The translations under genes and the position numbers were made by a program. Shown here in pieces: positions 50,937-60,786 of a stretch of DNA of 64,000 nucleotides. Where the stretch lies: the NCBI RefSeq assembly GCF_900112195.1, contig NZ_FOKR01000015.1:1-64000 (forward strand), read 5' to 3'. The notes below the pieces were generated by a model, which worked only from the letters and a program-made list of their open reading frames with translations, had not been told where the DNA came from and did no database searches. Position 1 is the stretch's first letter; each line of letters starts with the position of its first letter. This stretch comes from Butyrivibrio sp. YAB3001. GTDB taxonomy: Bacteria; Bacillota; Clostridia; Lachnospirales; Lachnospiraceae.

Positions 50937-52007
50937 ATGACAAATATGACTTTAGAACACATTAAGTATAGTTTTCTGGTTCCTGTATATAATGTAGAAA
51001 GCTATCTTTCAAAATGCGTAGATTCAATATTAAATCAAGATTATGACGATGCCTATTATGAAATAATACTAGTAGATGATGGTTCTCAAGATTCTTCTTT
51101 AAAAATATGTGAAAAATATGCAGAAATGCATAAAAACGTAATTACGATACATCAGGATAATAAAGGATTGCTTATGGCGCGGGGGACAGCTGTAAAGAAA
51201 GCGCGTGGAGAATACTTTATTTTCGTTGATTCTGATGATTATATAGAACTTGATTATCTAAAAAGAATAAATGAATATATACTTCAATATAAACCGGATT
51301 TATTGGTTTGTGGTCATTATGATGACATAAATGAAGCTAGAATTCCACATTGCGTTTCAGATAAAGATTTTCAAATAATAAGTAAGGAAGATTATTTAAG
51401 ATTATTTGTCGCTTCGGAAGAAAACAATAGAATATGGGAAAAAGTGGTGCGTGGACAAATATTGCGCAATCATTATGACAAAATTTATAATATTAGTTTA
51501 AGCATTGGTGAAGATAAAATCCAAACTGCTAATATAATTAAATATGCAGATAGTATTATCTTGTTAAAAGATTGCTTATACCATTATGTTTATAGGAATA
51601 GCAGTATTGTGCATCATAAAAATCCAAATGATATAGGTACAATTATTGGAGTTAATGTAAGAGTAAGAGATGTTGTGAATGATATTTGCCATGAGATTTC
51701 TTTTAATAAAAAGCAAACCAATGCGGTGCTTACTCAATACGATGAGGTCGCAATTAATGGAGTGATGGAACAAATTTATAAATATAATAAACGTGATGAT
51801 ATAAATAATAATGCAAAAAAAGAAAAATTAGATTCAATATTAGAAACTTATAAAGATTTTTTCTGCAGAGAGATTAAATGTAGTCATGGGCTTAAAATAT
51901 ATAATAAAGTAAGATTAGTATTGTTCAGAAGGAAATGTTTTTCGGTTTTGCTGTTATTAGATCAAATCTTAAAGCGCATTCAATTGATATGTGGTACAAG
52001 TAGGTAA
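50937..52007 (+). CDS. Glycosyltransferase family 2
   Basis: 356 residues. FLVPVYNVESYLSKCVDSIL, LVDDGSQDSSLKICEKYAE and YFIFVDSDDYIELDYL are the GT-A nucleotide and metal motifs. The C-terminal 130 residues are helical, without membrane segments. Donor and acceptor unknown. Confidence 0.9.
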   Translation: MTNMTLEHIKYSFLVPVYNVESYLSKCVDSILNQDYDDAYYEIILVDDGSQDSSLKICEKYAEMHKNVITIHQDNKGLLMARGTAVKKARGEYFIFVDSDDYIELDYLKRINEYILQYKPDLLVCGHYDDINEARIPHCVSDKDFQIISKEDYLRLFVASEENNRIWEKVVRGQILRNHYDKIYNISLSIGEDKIQTANIIKYADSIILLKDCLYHYVYRNSSIVHHKNPNDIGTIIGVNVRVRDVVNDICHEISFNKKQTNAVLTQYDEVAINGVMEQIYKYNKRDDINNNAKKEKLDSILETYKDFFCREIKCSHGLKIYNKVRLVLFRRKCFSVLLLLDQILKRIQLICGTSR

Positions 52008-52049
52008 AATGGGAAAACTAGATAGATAATGATTTGGTGATAAGTGATT

Positions 52050-53003
52050 ATGGAAAAAAAGACAAAAATTCATTTATACATACGAGGCAATTGTGGTAAT
52101 CAGTTTTTTCAATACTCTTTTGCGAGATGGATGCAGGAAAAAACTGATGGTGAACTAATTATAAACTATAGTAAGTTAAGGCAAGCTGACGATAAATTAC
52201 CAGAAAGTGATAATTTGTTGCAGCTTTTTAATGTTGTTCCATACAAATATCAATCGAGGATGGGATTGCATGGGTATTTTTTCTCATTCATTAAATTGAT
52301 TAAAAGATTAGGTGGATATAAAGATTTTGAAAAAAGAACATATGAATTTCATCTGAAATGTGCAAAGATATTACCGAGATTTGGCATATACTATTTTGAT
52401 GCAGCATATTATCCTTTTAAGATTGCAGATTGCAAGAATATCTATATAATCGGATATTATGAATGTCCAAAGTATTTTGCTGAAATAGATGAGAAGATAT
52501 GCAAGGAATTAACGCCTAAGCAGCCTTTATTGGAATCAAATAGGGAATTGTTTGAAGTAATTACTGGAACTGAATCTGTGTGTGTGACAATTAAACGAAT
52601 GGATGTTAATAGGGAAGATATAGCGGATATATATCAGTATGATATATCTTATTTTTATAGAGCAATGGAATATATGACGGAAAAGATAAAGAATCCAGTA
52701 TTCATCATTTTTTCAGATGATATAGAGTGGTGCAAAGAGAATATCAAGATGAATGTTCCTATGTATTATGAGACACCAGGTAATCCTATTTGGGAAAAGA
52801 TAAGATTGATGTCGTCTTGCAAACACTTTATAATTCATAACTCTACGTTTAGTTGGTGGGCTCAACATTTATCTGCTAACAAAGATAAAATAGTTGTAGC
52901 ACCAAGTAAGTGGATGCAAAGAGATGATCAGCCAATAGATTTGTACGAAGATGGCTGGATTTATCTGACTGCAGATGGACAATTTGTTTCAGAACATGAG
53001 TAA
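52050..53003 (+). CDS. Glycosyltransferase family 11, alpha-1,2-fucosyltransferase-like
   Basis: 317 residues from the ATG at 52050; a GTG at 52044 is an alternative. GT11 motifs: RGNCGNQFFQYSFARWMQ at the start, SVCVTIKRMDV, FIIFSDDIEWCKEN, and HNSTFSWWAQHLS at the end. Adds fucose (or a related 6-deoxy sugar) in alpha-1,2 linkage. The second fucosyltransferase-type gene in the locus besides the GT10 at 38903, yet no GDP-fucose genes are visible. Confidence 0.9.
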   Translation: MEKKTKIHLYIRGNCGNQFFQYSFARWMQEKTDGELIINYSKLRQADDKLPESDNLLQLFNVVPYKYQSRMGLHGYFFSFIKLIKRLGGYKDFEKRTYEFHLKCAKILPRFGIYYFDAAYYPFKIADCKNIYIIGYYECPKYFAEIDEKICKELTPKQPLLESNRELFEVITGTESVCVTIKRMDVNREDIADIYQYDISYFYRAMEYMTEKIKNPVFIIFSDDIEWCKENIKMNVPMYYETPGNPIWEKIRLMSSCKHFIIHNSTFSWWAQHLSANKDKIVVAPSKWMQRDDQPIDLYEDGWIYLTADGQFVSEHE

Positions 53004-53056
53004 ATAAGTATTGTTCCAGATAGTTTGTGTAATAAGAAAATGGAAAAAATAGAGTA

Positions 53057-54070
53057 ATGATTGAGAATAATCCTGAATTTAGTGTAATAATACCTGTTTA
53101 TAATGTAAAAGACTATTTAAATGCATGTATAGACAGTATACTTGAGCAGTCCTATAAGAATTTTGAAATTATTCTTGTGGATGATGGTAGTACAGATGGC
53201 AGCGAGACAATTTGTGATGAATATAGTAAGAAATACAATAACATTTATGTATATCATAAACAAAACGGAGGACAGTCATCAGCAAGGAATATTGGAGTAG
53301 AGCATGCTAATGGAACATATTTTATTTTTGTGGATAGTGACGATTTTATAGCGACAAATACATTGGAAATGTTCAAAGAACGCATTGATCAGCTAACGAC
53401 TGTGGATGTCATTCTTTCAGAGGAGATGTCTGAAGTTAGAAATGATGGTACAATCGTACCACCTGATAATAAACTTGATCAGCAGGAATATTTTCGATTA
53501 AACGGTCAGATGGCATTAACTAAAATGTATCAGACTATTCCGAATTGGAGTCCATGCGGTAAGTGTTATAGAACAGAGTATTGGAGAAACAAAACATTTA
53601 AATTTATTGAAGGGCGTATTTCAGAGGATTTACAGCTTATTGACAGAGTTATCTTGGAAGCAGATGTGGTATCTATGGTGTCACCACATTATTATTATCG
53701 CTCCAGAATAATGACCTCAACGATGCATAAAAATTATTATAAATTAGTTGATGATACCATTTTTGTTATAGATGATTGGATCGATTATCTTAATCAAAAA
53801 AAGTTGAATAAAGAATTAAATGAACTAATTCTCAAATCATTAGCTAATACGTTAGAACATATAGCATTGGCTAATATTTATTATGTTCCAAAGGAACAAA
53901 GAGGTGTTTTGACAGGCAAGGCTTACAAATGTGTCAGTATATTAAGATATGATACAAGTCTTGAAGGGAAAGCTACTATGTATGCAATCTCGCTTATTGG
54001 GTTAGATTTGACATGTCTGATTTTAAATAAAATAAAAAGCTTTAGAAAGAAAAGAAAATCTATAAAGTAA
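53057..54070 (+). CDS. Glycosyltransferase family 2
   Basis: 337 residues. SVIIPVYNVKDYLNACIDSI, LVDDGSTDGSETICDEYSK and YFIFVDSDDFIATNTL give the GT-A fold. The ribosome binding site is weak. C-terminal region helical with a final basic tail (FRKKRKS) that may touch the membrane. Confidence 0.9.
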   Translation: MIENNPEFSVIIPVYNVKDYLNACIDSILEQSYKNFEIILVDDGSTDGSETICDEYSKKYNNIYVYHKQNGGQSSARNIGVEHANGTYFIFVDSDDFIATNTLEMFKERIDQLTTVDVILSEEMSEVRNDGTIVPPDNKLDQQEYFRLNGQMALTKMYQTIPNWSPCGKCYRTEYWRNKTFKFIEGRISEDLQLIDRVILEADVVSMVSPHYYYRSRIMTSTMHKNYYKLVDDTIFVIDDWIDYLNQKKLNKELNELILKSLANTLEHIALANIYYVPKEQRGVLTGKAYKCVSILRYDTSLEGKATMYAISLIGLDLTCLILNKIKSFRKKRKSIK

Positions 54071-54178
54071 TATTTCTTGATGTTTGAAATAGGAAAACAT
54101 ATAATTTTCTAGTGCAACAAATAAGTTTCATGAGTGGAAATAATATTTATATTATTTCGTACTGGAAGTGGAGAGAAA

Positions 54179-55309
54179 ATGATTAATGTATATCAGCCAA
54201 GTTTAGGTAAAGAAGAGTTGGATAGAATTTCACAAGTTTTTGAATCGAATTGGATTGGTAAAGGGAAATTAGTATCTGAATTTGAAGCAAAGTATGCTGA
54301 ACTGTTGAAGACAGATTCTAAACATGTTTTGAGTACTAATTGTTGTAGTGAAGGATTGTTTTCTTCAATGCATTTATGTGATATTAAGCCGGAAGATGAG
54401 GTAGTTCTGCCCACTATCAGTTTTGTTGGTGCTGCTAATTCTATTTGCGCTAATGGTTCTAAGATGGTTTTATGCGATGTGGATCCTAGAACTCTTAATG
54501 CAAGAGCTGAAGATATAGAAAAAGTGATTACAGATAAGACAAAGGCAATATTGTTACTTCATTTCGGAGGAATTCCATGTGAGATGGATGAAATAATGGA
54601 GTTGGCAAATTCTCATAACATCAAGGTTATAGAGGATTGTGCAGCAGGAGTGTGTTCGTCTTACAAAGGAAAAGCTTTAGGCACTTTTGGTGATATGGGT
54701 ATGTGGTCTTTTGATGCCATGAAGATTCTGGTTTGCGGTGATGGTGCCATGCTTTACTTTAAAGATGAAGAAGTAAGGGAAAAAGCTGAGAAATGGCTTT
54801 ATTTTGGCCTTGAAACCAAGAGTGGATATGAAAATAGCGTTGCTCAGAAATGGTGGGAGTTTGATATATCCTGTTTTGGGCATAGAGCTATTATGAACGA
54901 TGTTACTGCTGCTATGGCACTTGAGCAGTTCAAAAAATTACCGCTGTTTATGGAAAAACGTAAGGTTGTAAATGATTTCTATGATGAAAATCTCAAGGAT
55001 TTATCCTGGATAGATTTACCACCGGTATTGCCGGAATATGTAAAGTCATCATATTACTTTTATCATATTCAGGTTAAAAATGGGAAAAGAGATGAACTTG
55101 CTACATATTTGAGAGAAAGAGGAATATATACTACATATAGATATTTCCCTATCCATAGAGTAAAAGGTTATCATGCGGTAGGTAACTTCCCTAATGCTGA
55201 ATTTGCTACAGATAATACATTATGCTTACCTATCCATCAGAGTCTTACATCAGATGATTTAGGGCTTATTGTTGATACAATAAAGGAATTTGGGAAAAAG
55301 TTCTGTTAA
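54179..55309 (+). CDS. DegT/DnrJ/EryC1 sugar aminotransferase
   Basis: 376 residues from the ATG at 54179 (GTGGAGAG 4 bases before); the frame reaching back to 54134 has no site. PLP Lys in SFDAMKILVCGDGAM (about residue 182), IEDCAAGVCSSYKGK for the cofactor phosphate, STNCCSEGLFSSM near 55. Makes an amino-deoxy sugar nucleotide for the glycan. It differs clearly from the PseC-like enzyme at 34522, so a second amino sugar is likely. Confidence 0.85.
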   Translation: MINVYQPSLGKEELDRISQVFESNWIGKGKLVSEFEAKYAELLKTDSKHVLSTNCCSEGLFSSMHLCDIKPEDEVVLPTISFVGAANSICANGSKMVLCDVDPRTLNARAEDIEKVITDKTKAILLLHFGGIPCEMDEIMELANSHNIKVIEDCAAGVCSSYKGKALGTFGDMGMWSFDAMKILVCGDGAMLYFKDEEVREKAEKWLYFGLETKSGYENSVAQKWWEFDISCFGHRAIMNDVTAAMALEQFKKLPLFMEKRKVVNDFYDENLKDLSWIDLPPVLPEYVKSSYYFYHIQVKNGKRDELATYLRERGIYTTYRYFPIHRVKGYHAVGNFPNAEFATDNTLCLPIHQSLTSDDLGLIVDTIKEFGKKFC

Positions 55310-55327
55310 CGCGGAAATGATGTGTTT

Positions 55328-57124
55328 ATGAAAAAAAATATATTATTATTTAAAGAGATATTGGACGAAATATTTTATATTTTGGACAAGAAGCAGAAAT
55401 TACAAATGTTATATGTCCTTTTTACGATAATTCTTAGTTCTGCTTTTGAATTGTTGGGGGTTACGGCAATTCTACCTTTTGTTCAAGCTATAGTGTCACC
55501 TGAAAATCTTATGAGTAACGTATATGTTAAAAGGGTATGCAAAATGATTGGTATAAATGATTATACCAGTTTGTTGATCTTTATAGGGGTGGGGCTGATT
55601 ATTGTATATATATCAAAAAATACCTTTTTAATATATGCTAATTTTGTACAGACAGATTTTCTTACTTCAATGCAAAAAAATCTTAGTATCAGAATGCTTG
55701 ATTCATATTTGAGCAGGCCATATTCTTTTTTTCTTGATACGAGTAGTGAAACAATGAGAGTTGGGTGCTTAAGCTCGATTGTTTCGTTTCGAGATACAAT
55801 TGGTGATTTATTAAAACTAATGACAGAAGTGCTCACGGCTGTTTTGATTGGAGTATATTTAATATATACTGACTGGTTTACAGCATTAGGTACATTGGCT
55901 GTTTTAGGGATTATTTTAATAGTAATGGTTTTTGCTTTTAAACCTGCAGTAAAAAAAGCGGGAAATTATGCAAAGATGGCAGATGTTGAGCGAAATCAGA
56001 GTATATCGCAGGCAGTTGAGGGAATAAAGGATATTATTGTAGCCAAAAGAAAAGCATATTTTGTTAAAGCTTTTGAAAATGCAGCAGAAAAAGCAAGGAT
56101 AGGTGCTAGAACGTATACCGTATTAGGTGATTGTCCTAATAGAGTTACGGAAGGAGTTTGTGTAAGCGGAATTATTGGAATAGTTTGTATAAGGCTTGCT
56201 ATCGGTGATGAGAGCATGGCATCATTTGTGCCTAAATTGGCTTCTTTTGCTATGGCGGCATTTAAAGTGTTACCATCAGTTGGAAAAATTGCAAATGTTA
56301 TAAATAGTATAGTATATAACAGACCATTGGAAGCCGAGGTGTTTAAAAATGTACATGAGGTTGAAAAATATAATTCTGTTAAAGAGCAAATCAAAGAACT
56401 TGATTATGATGAAAGTGTGAGTGTTTATAATAAAATATTAGCTGATGATTTTAATATTTGTTTAGAAAATGTTGAATGGAGATATAGTTCACAAGGAAAA
56501 GAAATATTGAAGGGGTTGTCATTAGAGATAAAAAAAGGACAATCGGTTGGCTTTATTGGAGCGTCAGGAGCAGGAAAAACTACATTAGTTGATATCATTT
56601 TAGGTTTGTTTAAGCCACAGGCTGGAGAAGTGACTATAGATGGAGTTGATATTTTTTCAATACCTGAAGTATGGTCAAAGCTTGTTGGGTATGTTCCTCA
56701 AAGCATATACTTAATTGATAATACAATAAGAGCTAATATTGCATTTGGAATGCAAGAAGCTGATGATGAACGGGTGTGGAAAGCATTAGAAAAAGCGAAT
56801 CTAAAGTCCTTTGTTGAAAGTCTTCCTGAAAAATTGGATACGCTTGTTGGAGAAAGAGGAGTTAAATTTTCTGGAGGACAAAGGCAAAGGGTTGCCATTG
56901 CAAGAGCTTTGTATAATGAACCTGAAATTTTAGTTTTGGACGAAGCGACTGCAGCATTGGATAATGATAGTGAAAATGTCGTAATGGAATCTATTGAAGA
57001 ATTACAAGGTGATGTAACTCTACTAATTGTTGCACATAGGCTTACAACTATTCGTAATTGTGACAAGATATTTGAGATTACAAATGGAGTAGCAATTGAG
57101 AAATCAAAAGAAGATGTTTTATAG
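55328..57124 (+). CDS. ABC transporter, PglK/MsbA-like glycan flippase
   Basis: 598 residues (GTG at 55322 is an alternative). Residues about 20-320: six membrane helices with SAFELLGVTAILPFVQAI, which resembles the PglK lipid-linked oligosaccharide flippase. Residues about 380-598: ATPase with Walker A GASGAGKTTLVD (about 411), signature SGGQRQRVAIARA (about 514) and Walker B ILVLDEATAALD. Works as a homodimer. No Wzx is visible, so this is the likely exporter of the lipid-linked glycan units. Confidence 0.88.
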   Translation: MKKNILLFKEILDEIFYILDKKQKLQMLYVLFTIILSSAFELLGVTAILPFVQAIVSPENLMSNVYVKRVCKMIGINDYTSLLIFIGVGLIIVYISKNTFLIYANFVQTDFLTSMQKNLSIRMLDSYLSRPYSFFLDTSSETMRVGCLSSIVSFRDTIGDLLKLMTEVLTAVLIGVYLIYTDWFTALGTLAVLGIILIVMVFAFKPAVKKAGNYAKMADVERNQSISQAVEGIKDIIVAKRKAYFVKAFENAAEKARIGARTYTVLGDCPNRVTEGVCVSGIIGIVCIRLAIGDESMASFVPKLASFAMAAFKVLPSVGKIANVINSIVYNRPLEAEVFKNVHEVEKYNSVKEQIKELDYDESVSVYNKILADDFNICLENVEWRYSSQGKEILKGLSLEIKKGQSVGFIGASGAGKTTLVDIILGLFKPQAGEVTIDGVDIFSIPEVWSKLVGYVPQSIYLIDNTIRANIAFGMQEADDERVWKALEKANLKSFVESLPEKLDTLVGERGVKFSGGQRQRVAIARALYNEPEILVLDEATAALDNDSENVVMESIEELQGDVTLLIVAHRLTTIRNCDKIFEITNGVAIEKSKEDVL

Positions 57125-57149
57125 ATATTTAGTGTGATTTTTAAATAGC

Positions 57150-57176
57150 AAGGGTGTTATTATTAACACCCTTTTT
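57150..57176 (+). terminator. Terminator inside the glycan locus
   Basis: AAGGGTGTTA (57150-57159) pairs with TAACACCCTT (57164-57173), followed by TTT. It divides the locus into two transcription units, or acts as an attenuator. Confidence 0.7.
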
Positions 57177-57204
57177 ACATTATTTATGGTATGAAGAGGA
57201 AAAG

Positions 57205-58161
57205 ATGAAAAATATCAAGAAGATAATAATTAAAATAAAGGATGGTTATTTATATAAGCGTACATATACGAAATATGCTAAGAAAGTCATAAAAATGATG
57301 ATTAAACAAGGTGATTGGAACAATAGTTTTTTAGAAGACATTCGATTTATGTATATAAAATATACTATTCCTGAGATTTATAAGAATACTACTGATCCGG
57401 AGATTAGGAAATGTATGGAATACGTTGCTAATAATAAACCGGAAGTTTTTTGTTATGATGATGCCAGAAAATCATATTATGATATACAAGATGTCCATTA
57501 TGACGAGGCTGCCAAAATGTACTTTGGGTATTGGGAAGGGAAAAAGCTGTATTTTAAGCGCTCTTTAAATAGTCCTGAGATGGTTCGTAACTACTTGAGT
57601 AATTCAAAATGGGAGCAGAGCTTGGAATCTCCACATAGATATTTAACTGAGGACTTTAATGTAGAGAATGGTGGAGTTGTTTTTGATATAGGAGGAGCAG
57701 AAGGTAATTTTTCATTGACTGTTATTGACAAAGCTTCAAAGATATACATTTTTGAATGTGATGAAGAATGGATTGAGGCGTTAAAGCTTACATTTGCTGA
57801 CTATAGCGATAAAATCGAGATTGTAAAAAAGTATGTTAGTGATAAAGATTCTGAAAGAACAATTACAATCGATACCGCAATGAAAAATTATAATGTAAAT
57901 AGTGTTGATATGGTTAAGATGGATATAGAAGGAGCTGAGATTAGTGCAATAAAGGGAGCAAAGCAATCTATTGATAGTGGGATGATTATGAAATGGGCAG
58001 TTTGTACGTATCATAATCCTAAAGATGCAGAAATAATATCAAATCTCTTGTCAAGCTATAAGAGAGAATATTCTAAGGGATATATGATGCATGCTATATG
58101 GCAATTGCATAATTTGAAGTATCCTTATTGGGTTAAAGGGGTTCTTAGAGCAAGACTATAG
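57205..58161 (+). CDS. FkbM-family methyltransferase
   Basis: 318 residues from the ATG at 57205 (AGAGG 5 bases before); the frame from 57154 reads through the terminator. The first 150 residues are a basic helical region. SAM domain: GGVVFDIGGAEGNFSLTVID (motif I), IYIFECDEEWIEALK, and DMVKMDIEGAEISAIKGAKQ, the FkbM signature. Probably O-methylates a sugar of the glycan. Confidence 0.85.
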   Translation: MKNIKKIIIKIKDGYLYKRTYTKYAKKVIKMMIKQGDWNNSFLEDIRFMYIKYTIPEIYKNTTDPEIRKCMEYVANNKPEVFCYDDARKSYYDIQDVHYDEAAKMYFGYWEGKKLYFKRSLNSPEMVRNYLSNSKWEQSLESPHRYLTEDFNVENGGVVFDIGGAEGNFSLTVIDKASKIYIFECDEEWIEALKLTFADYSDKIEIVKKYVSDKDSERTITIDTAMKNYNVNSVDMVKMDIEGAEISAIKGAKQSIDSGMIMKWAVCTYHNPKDAEIISNLLSSYKREYSKGYMMHAIWQLHNLKYPYWVKGVLRARL

Positions 58162-58180
58162 TTGATGGAGCAGTGTGATA

Positions 58181-59599
58181 ATGGTTTTTTCTAGTTTGAT
58201 ATTCACTTTCTTCTTTTTACCCATAGTACTATTGATGTACTATTTGGCAAAAGAAGAATATCGCAATTACATTTTACTAATTGCAAGTTTGTGGTTCTAT
58301 TCATATGGAGAACCACATTTTATTGTTGTTATGATTGCGTCAATCATGGTAAATTATGGGTTGGCACTGTTAGTGGATAAATATAAAACAAAATGTATAG
58401 GCAAACTATGTTTGATATTAGATTTAGCCGGCAATTTAGGTATACTTTTTGTTTACAAATATTTTGACTATTTGTTGTATATAATGGCTGAAAAGATACA
58501 TCTTGGAGTGTCACCAATAGGTATTACTTTGCCTATTGGAATATCTTTTTTTACATTTCAGGCATTATCATATGTTATTGATGTTTATAGAGGAACTGTA
58601 AAAGTCCAGAAGAATCCCTTATATTTAGCTTTGTATATTTCATTCTTTCCGCAGCTTATAGCAGGACCAATAGTGAGGTACTCAACAATTGAAAGACAGA
58701 TTACTGAAAGAAAAAGCAGTACTGATTTATTTGCTGATGGAGTAAGGCGATTTATGCTAGGTTTTGGAAAAAAAGTATTGTTGGCAAATAATTTGGCACT
58801 TATTCCGCAGCAAACATTTAGCCGGGATGTTACAATTACAAATCCATTATTTTTATGGATGGGATCTGTTGCGTATAGTTTGCAGATTTTTTATGATTTT
58901 TCTGGATATTCTGACATGGCTATTGGATTGGGGAAGATGTTTGGTTTTGAGTTTGAAGAAAATTTTAATTACCCATATATATCCAAAACAGTCACGGAGT
59001 TTTGGCGGAGATGGCATATTTCATTGGGACAGTGGTTCAAAGATTATGTGTACATTCCATTAGGCGGGGCAAAAACAAATGCTATACGACATATTTTGAA
59101 TATGCTAGTTGTATGGACGCTTACAGGAATTTGGCATGGTGCAAATATAACTTTTTGGGCTTGGGGATTTGGGTATTTTGTGCTACTTGTGATAGAAAAG
59201 TATTTGGTCAAACCATCACATCATGAGAATGTTTATTTCAGGATATTTTGGCGCATCATTACTTTAGTTTGTGTTAATTTTGGATGGGTTATCTTTAATT
59301 CAGAATCTTTGAAAGCGGGAGTGAAATATTGCTTAGCTATGTTAGGATACTATAGATACCAGACAAATATGATAGATACTGACATTGTCGCTAATTTTCG
59401 TCAATATGGAGTTTTTATTATAATGGGTATATTATTTTCAACGCCCATTATGAAAATGCTTAGAGAAAAAATATTGTCAGAAGGTGGTAAGAAACTATTT
59501 GCTATTTTGGAGCCAGTTGTAGTATCAGTTGTATTTTTGTGGGCGGTATCATACTTAATATTAGGAGCACATAATCCGTTTATTTATTTCAATTTTTGA
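58181..59599 (+). CDS. MBOAT-family O-acyltransferase (second copy)
   Basis: 472 residues from the ATG at 58181 (GTG at 58175 possible). About 10 membrane helices; IFYDFSGYSDMAIGLGKMFG and catalytic His in TGIWHGANITFWAWG (about residue 322). The next gene, 14 bases on, is the DHHW/AlgX-like partner. Together they acetylate a second site or polymer compared with the pair at 41066-44010. Confidence 0.9.
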   Translation: MVFSSLIFTFFFLPIVLLMYYLAKEEYRNYILLIASLWFYSYGEPHFIVVMIASIMVNYGLALLVDKYKTKCIGKLCLILDLAGNLGILFVYKYFDYLLYIMAEKIHLGVSPIGITLPIGISFFTFQALSYVIDVYRGTVKVQKNPLYLALYISFFPQLIAGPIVRYSTIERQITERKSSTDLFADGVRRFMLGFGKKVLLANNLALIPQQTFSRDVTITNPLFLWMGSVAYSLQIFYDFSGYSDMAIGLGKMFGFEFEENFNYPYISKTVTEFWRRWHISLGQWFKDYVYIPLGGAKTNAIRHILNMLVVWTLTGIWHGANITFWAWGFGYFVLLVIEKYLVKPSHHENVYFRIFWRIITLVCVNFGWVIFNSESLKAGVKYCLAMLGYYRYQTNMIDTDIVANFRQYGVFIIMGILFSTPIMKMLREKILSEGGKKLFAILEPVVVSVVFLWAVSYLILGAHNPFIYFNF

Positions 59600-59613
59600 C
59601 CAAGGAAAAGAAA

Positions 59614-60768
59614 ATGAAAAAAAATTCTATAGGACATATTTATATAGGAATATTTATTATTCTTGTATTTGGCTTAGGCATTGGTAGCTTTTTAAATTTG
59701 GCTGATTTTTATATTAATGACAGAAAAAATAACAATGAATGGACTCCTGAATTAGGAAGCAAACTGGAGACAGATATTGCAAGCACTTTTTATATGAATT
59801 TTGATTTTGTTAATTTAAATGGTGCTATCAGAACAATAATGAATCAATATTCAATGAACAATATTGTGAAAATGAACAACGGATATCTTTTGACTACGGT
59901 TGAAAAGTGCTCGGAAGATTCACTTAATAATTATGCAAACAAAACAATAAGGTTGAATGAATATTTAAAAGAACGCGGTTCGTATTTAGTATACGCGGCA
60001 ACACCATATACAAGCAGCAAATATGATCCGGAATTACCTGTTGGGGTAATGGATTATGGAAATGATAATATTGACAGATTGCTGGAATTATTAAAAAAAG
60101 GTGGAGTGGATGTATTAGATTATAGAGAAACCATGCATTTAGACGGAATCAATCAGTATGACTATATGTATGTAACGGATCATCATTGGACAACTGAAGC
60201 TGGATTATATGCTTATGGTTATTTGGAAGATTATATAAAGGACAAAACGGGATGCATAATTGATGACAGAATTCGTGACATTAATAATTATTCTGTGACC
60301 AAGTATAAAAAATGGCACTTAGGGTCAAGAGGACAGCGTACGGGAATATTTTATGCTGGAATTGATGATTTTGACTTGATTGTTCCAAATTTTGACACAA
60401 AGATACAAAATGATTATGGCGAAATTGGAACAGTGTCTGAATTAATGTTTGATATGACAGCACTTGAGCAAAAGAATTTATCGTCAAGATATACTTATGA
60501 TTCTGTTCAAGGAAAAACATTAGGACATTATGTTAATTTAAATAGCATGAATGATGTTAAAGTATTACTTGTTTCAGATTCTTTTGGAAAAGCACTTGGC
60601 CAGTATCTGGCTATGGGGGTCAAAGAAGTTAAATACATTTACGATGGTGAAGATTATGAGCTGACGCCTGAGTATATTGAAGAATATGATCCTGATGTTG
60701 TAATAATGTTATACTATTCGGAGAATGTAAAGGATAATTCTAAAATGTTTTCTTTTGATTCTTTTTAA
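59614..60768 (+). CDS. DHHW/AlgX-like secreted acetyltransferase
   Basis: 384 residues from the ATG at 59614 (AAGGAAAAG upstream); a TTG at 59596 is possible. One N-terminal helix (IYIGIFIILVFGLGIGSFLN), then outside. Motif YVTDHHWTTEAGLYAY gives the Asp-His pair of AlgJ/AlgX enzymes and LLVSDSFGKALGQYL holds the nucleophile Ser (SDSF). Accepts acetyl from the MBOAT protein and passes it to the polysaccharide. Confidence 0.85.
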   Translation: MKKNSIGHIYIGIFIILVFGLGIGSFLNLADFYINDRKNNNEWTPELGSKLETDIASTFYMNFDFVNLNGAIRTIMNQYSMNNIVKMNNGYLLTTVEKCSEDSLNNYANKTIRLNEYLKERGSYLVYAATPYTSSKYDPELPVGVMDYGNDNIDRLLELLKKGGVDVLDYRETMHLDGINQYDYMYVTDHHWTTEAGLYAYGYLEDYIKDKTGCIIDDRIRDINNYSVTKYKKWHLGSRGQRTGIFYAGIDDFDLIVPNFDTKIQNDYGEIGTVSELMFDMTALEQKNLSSRYTYDSVQGKTLGHYVNLNSMNDVKVLLVSDSFGKALGQYLAMGVKEVKYIYDGEDYELTPEYIEEYDPDVVIMLYYSENVKDNSKMFSFDSF

Positions 60769-60786
60769 TTAAATGGAAATGTTATC

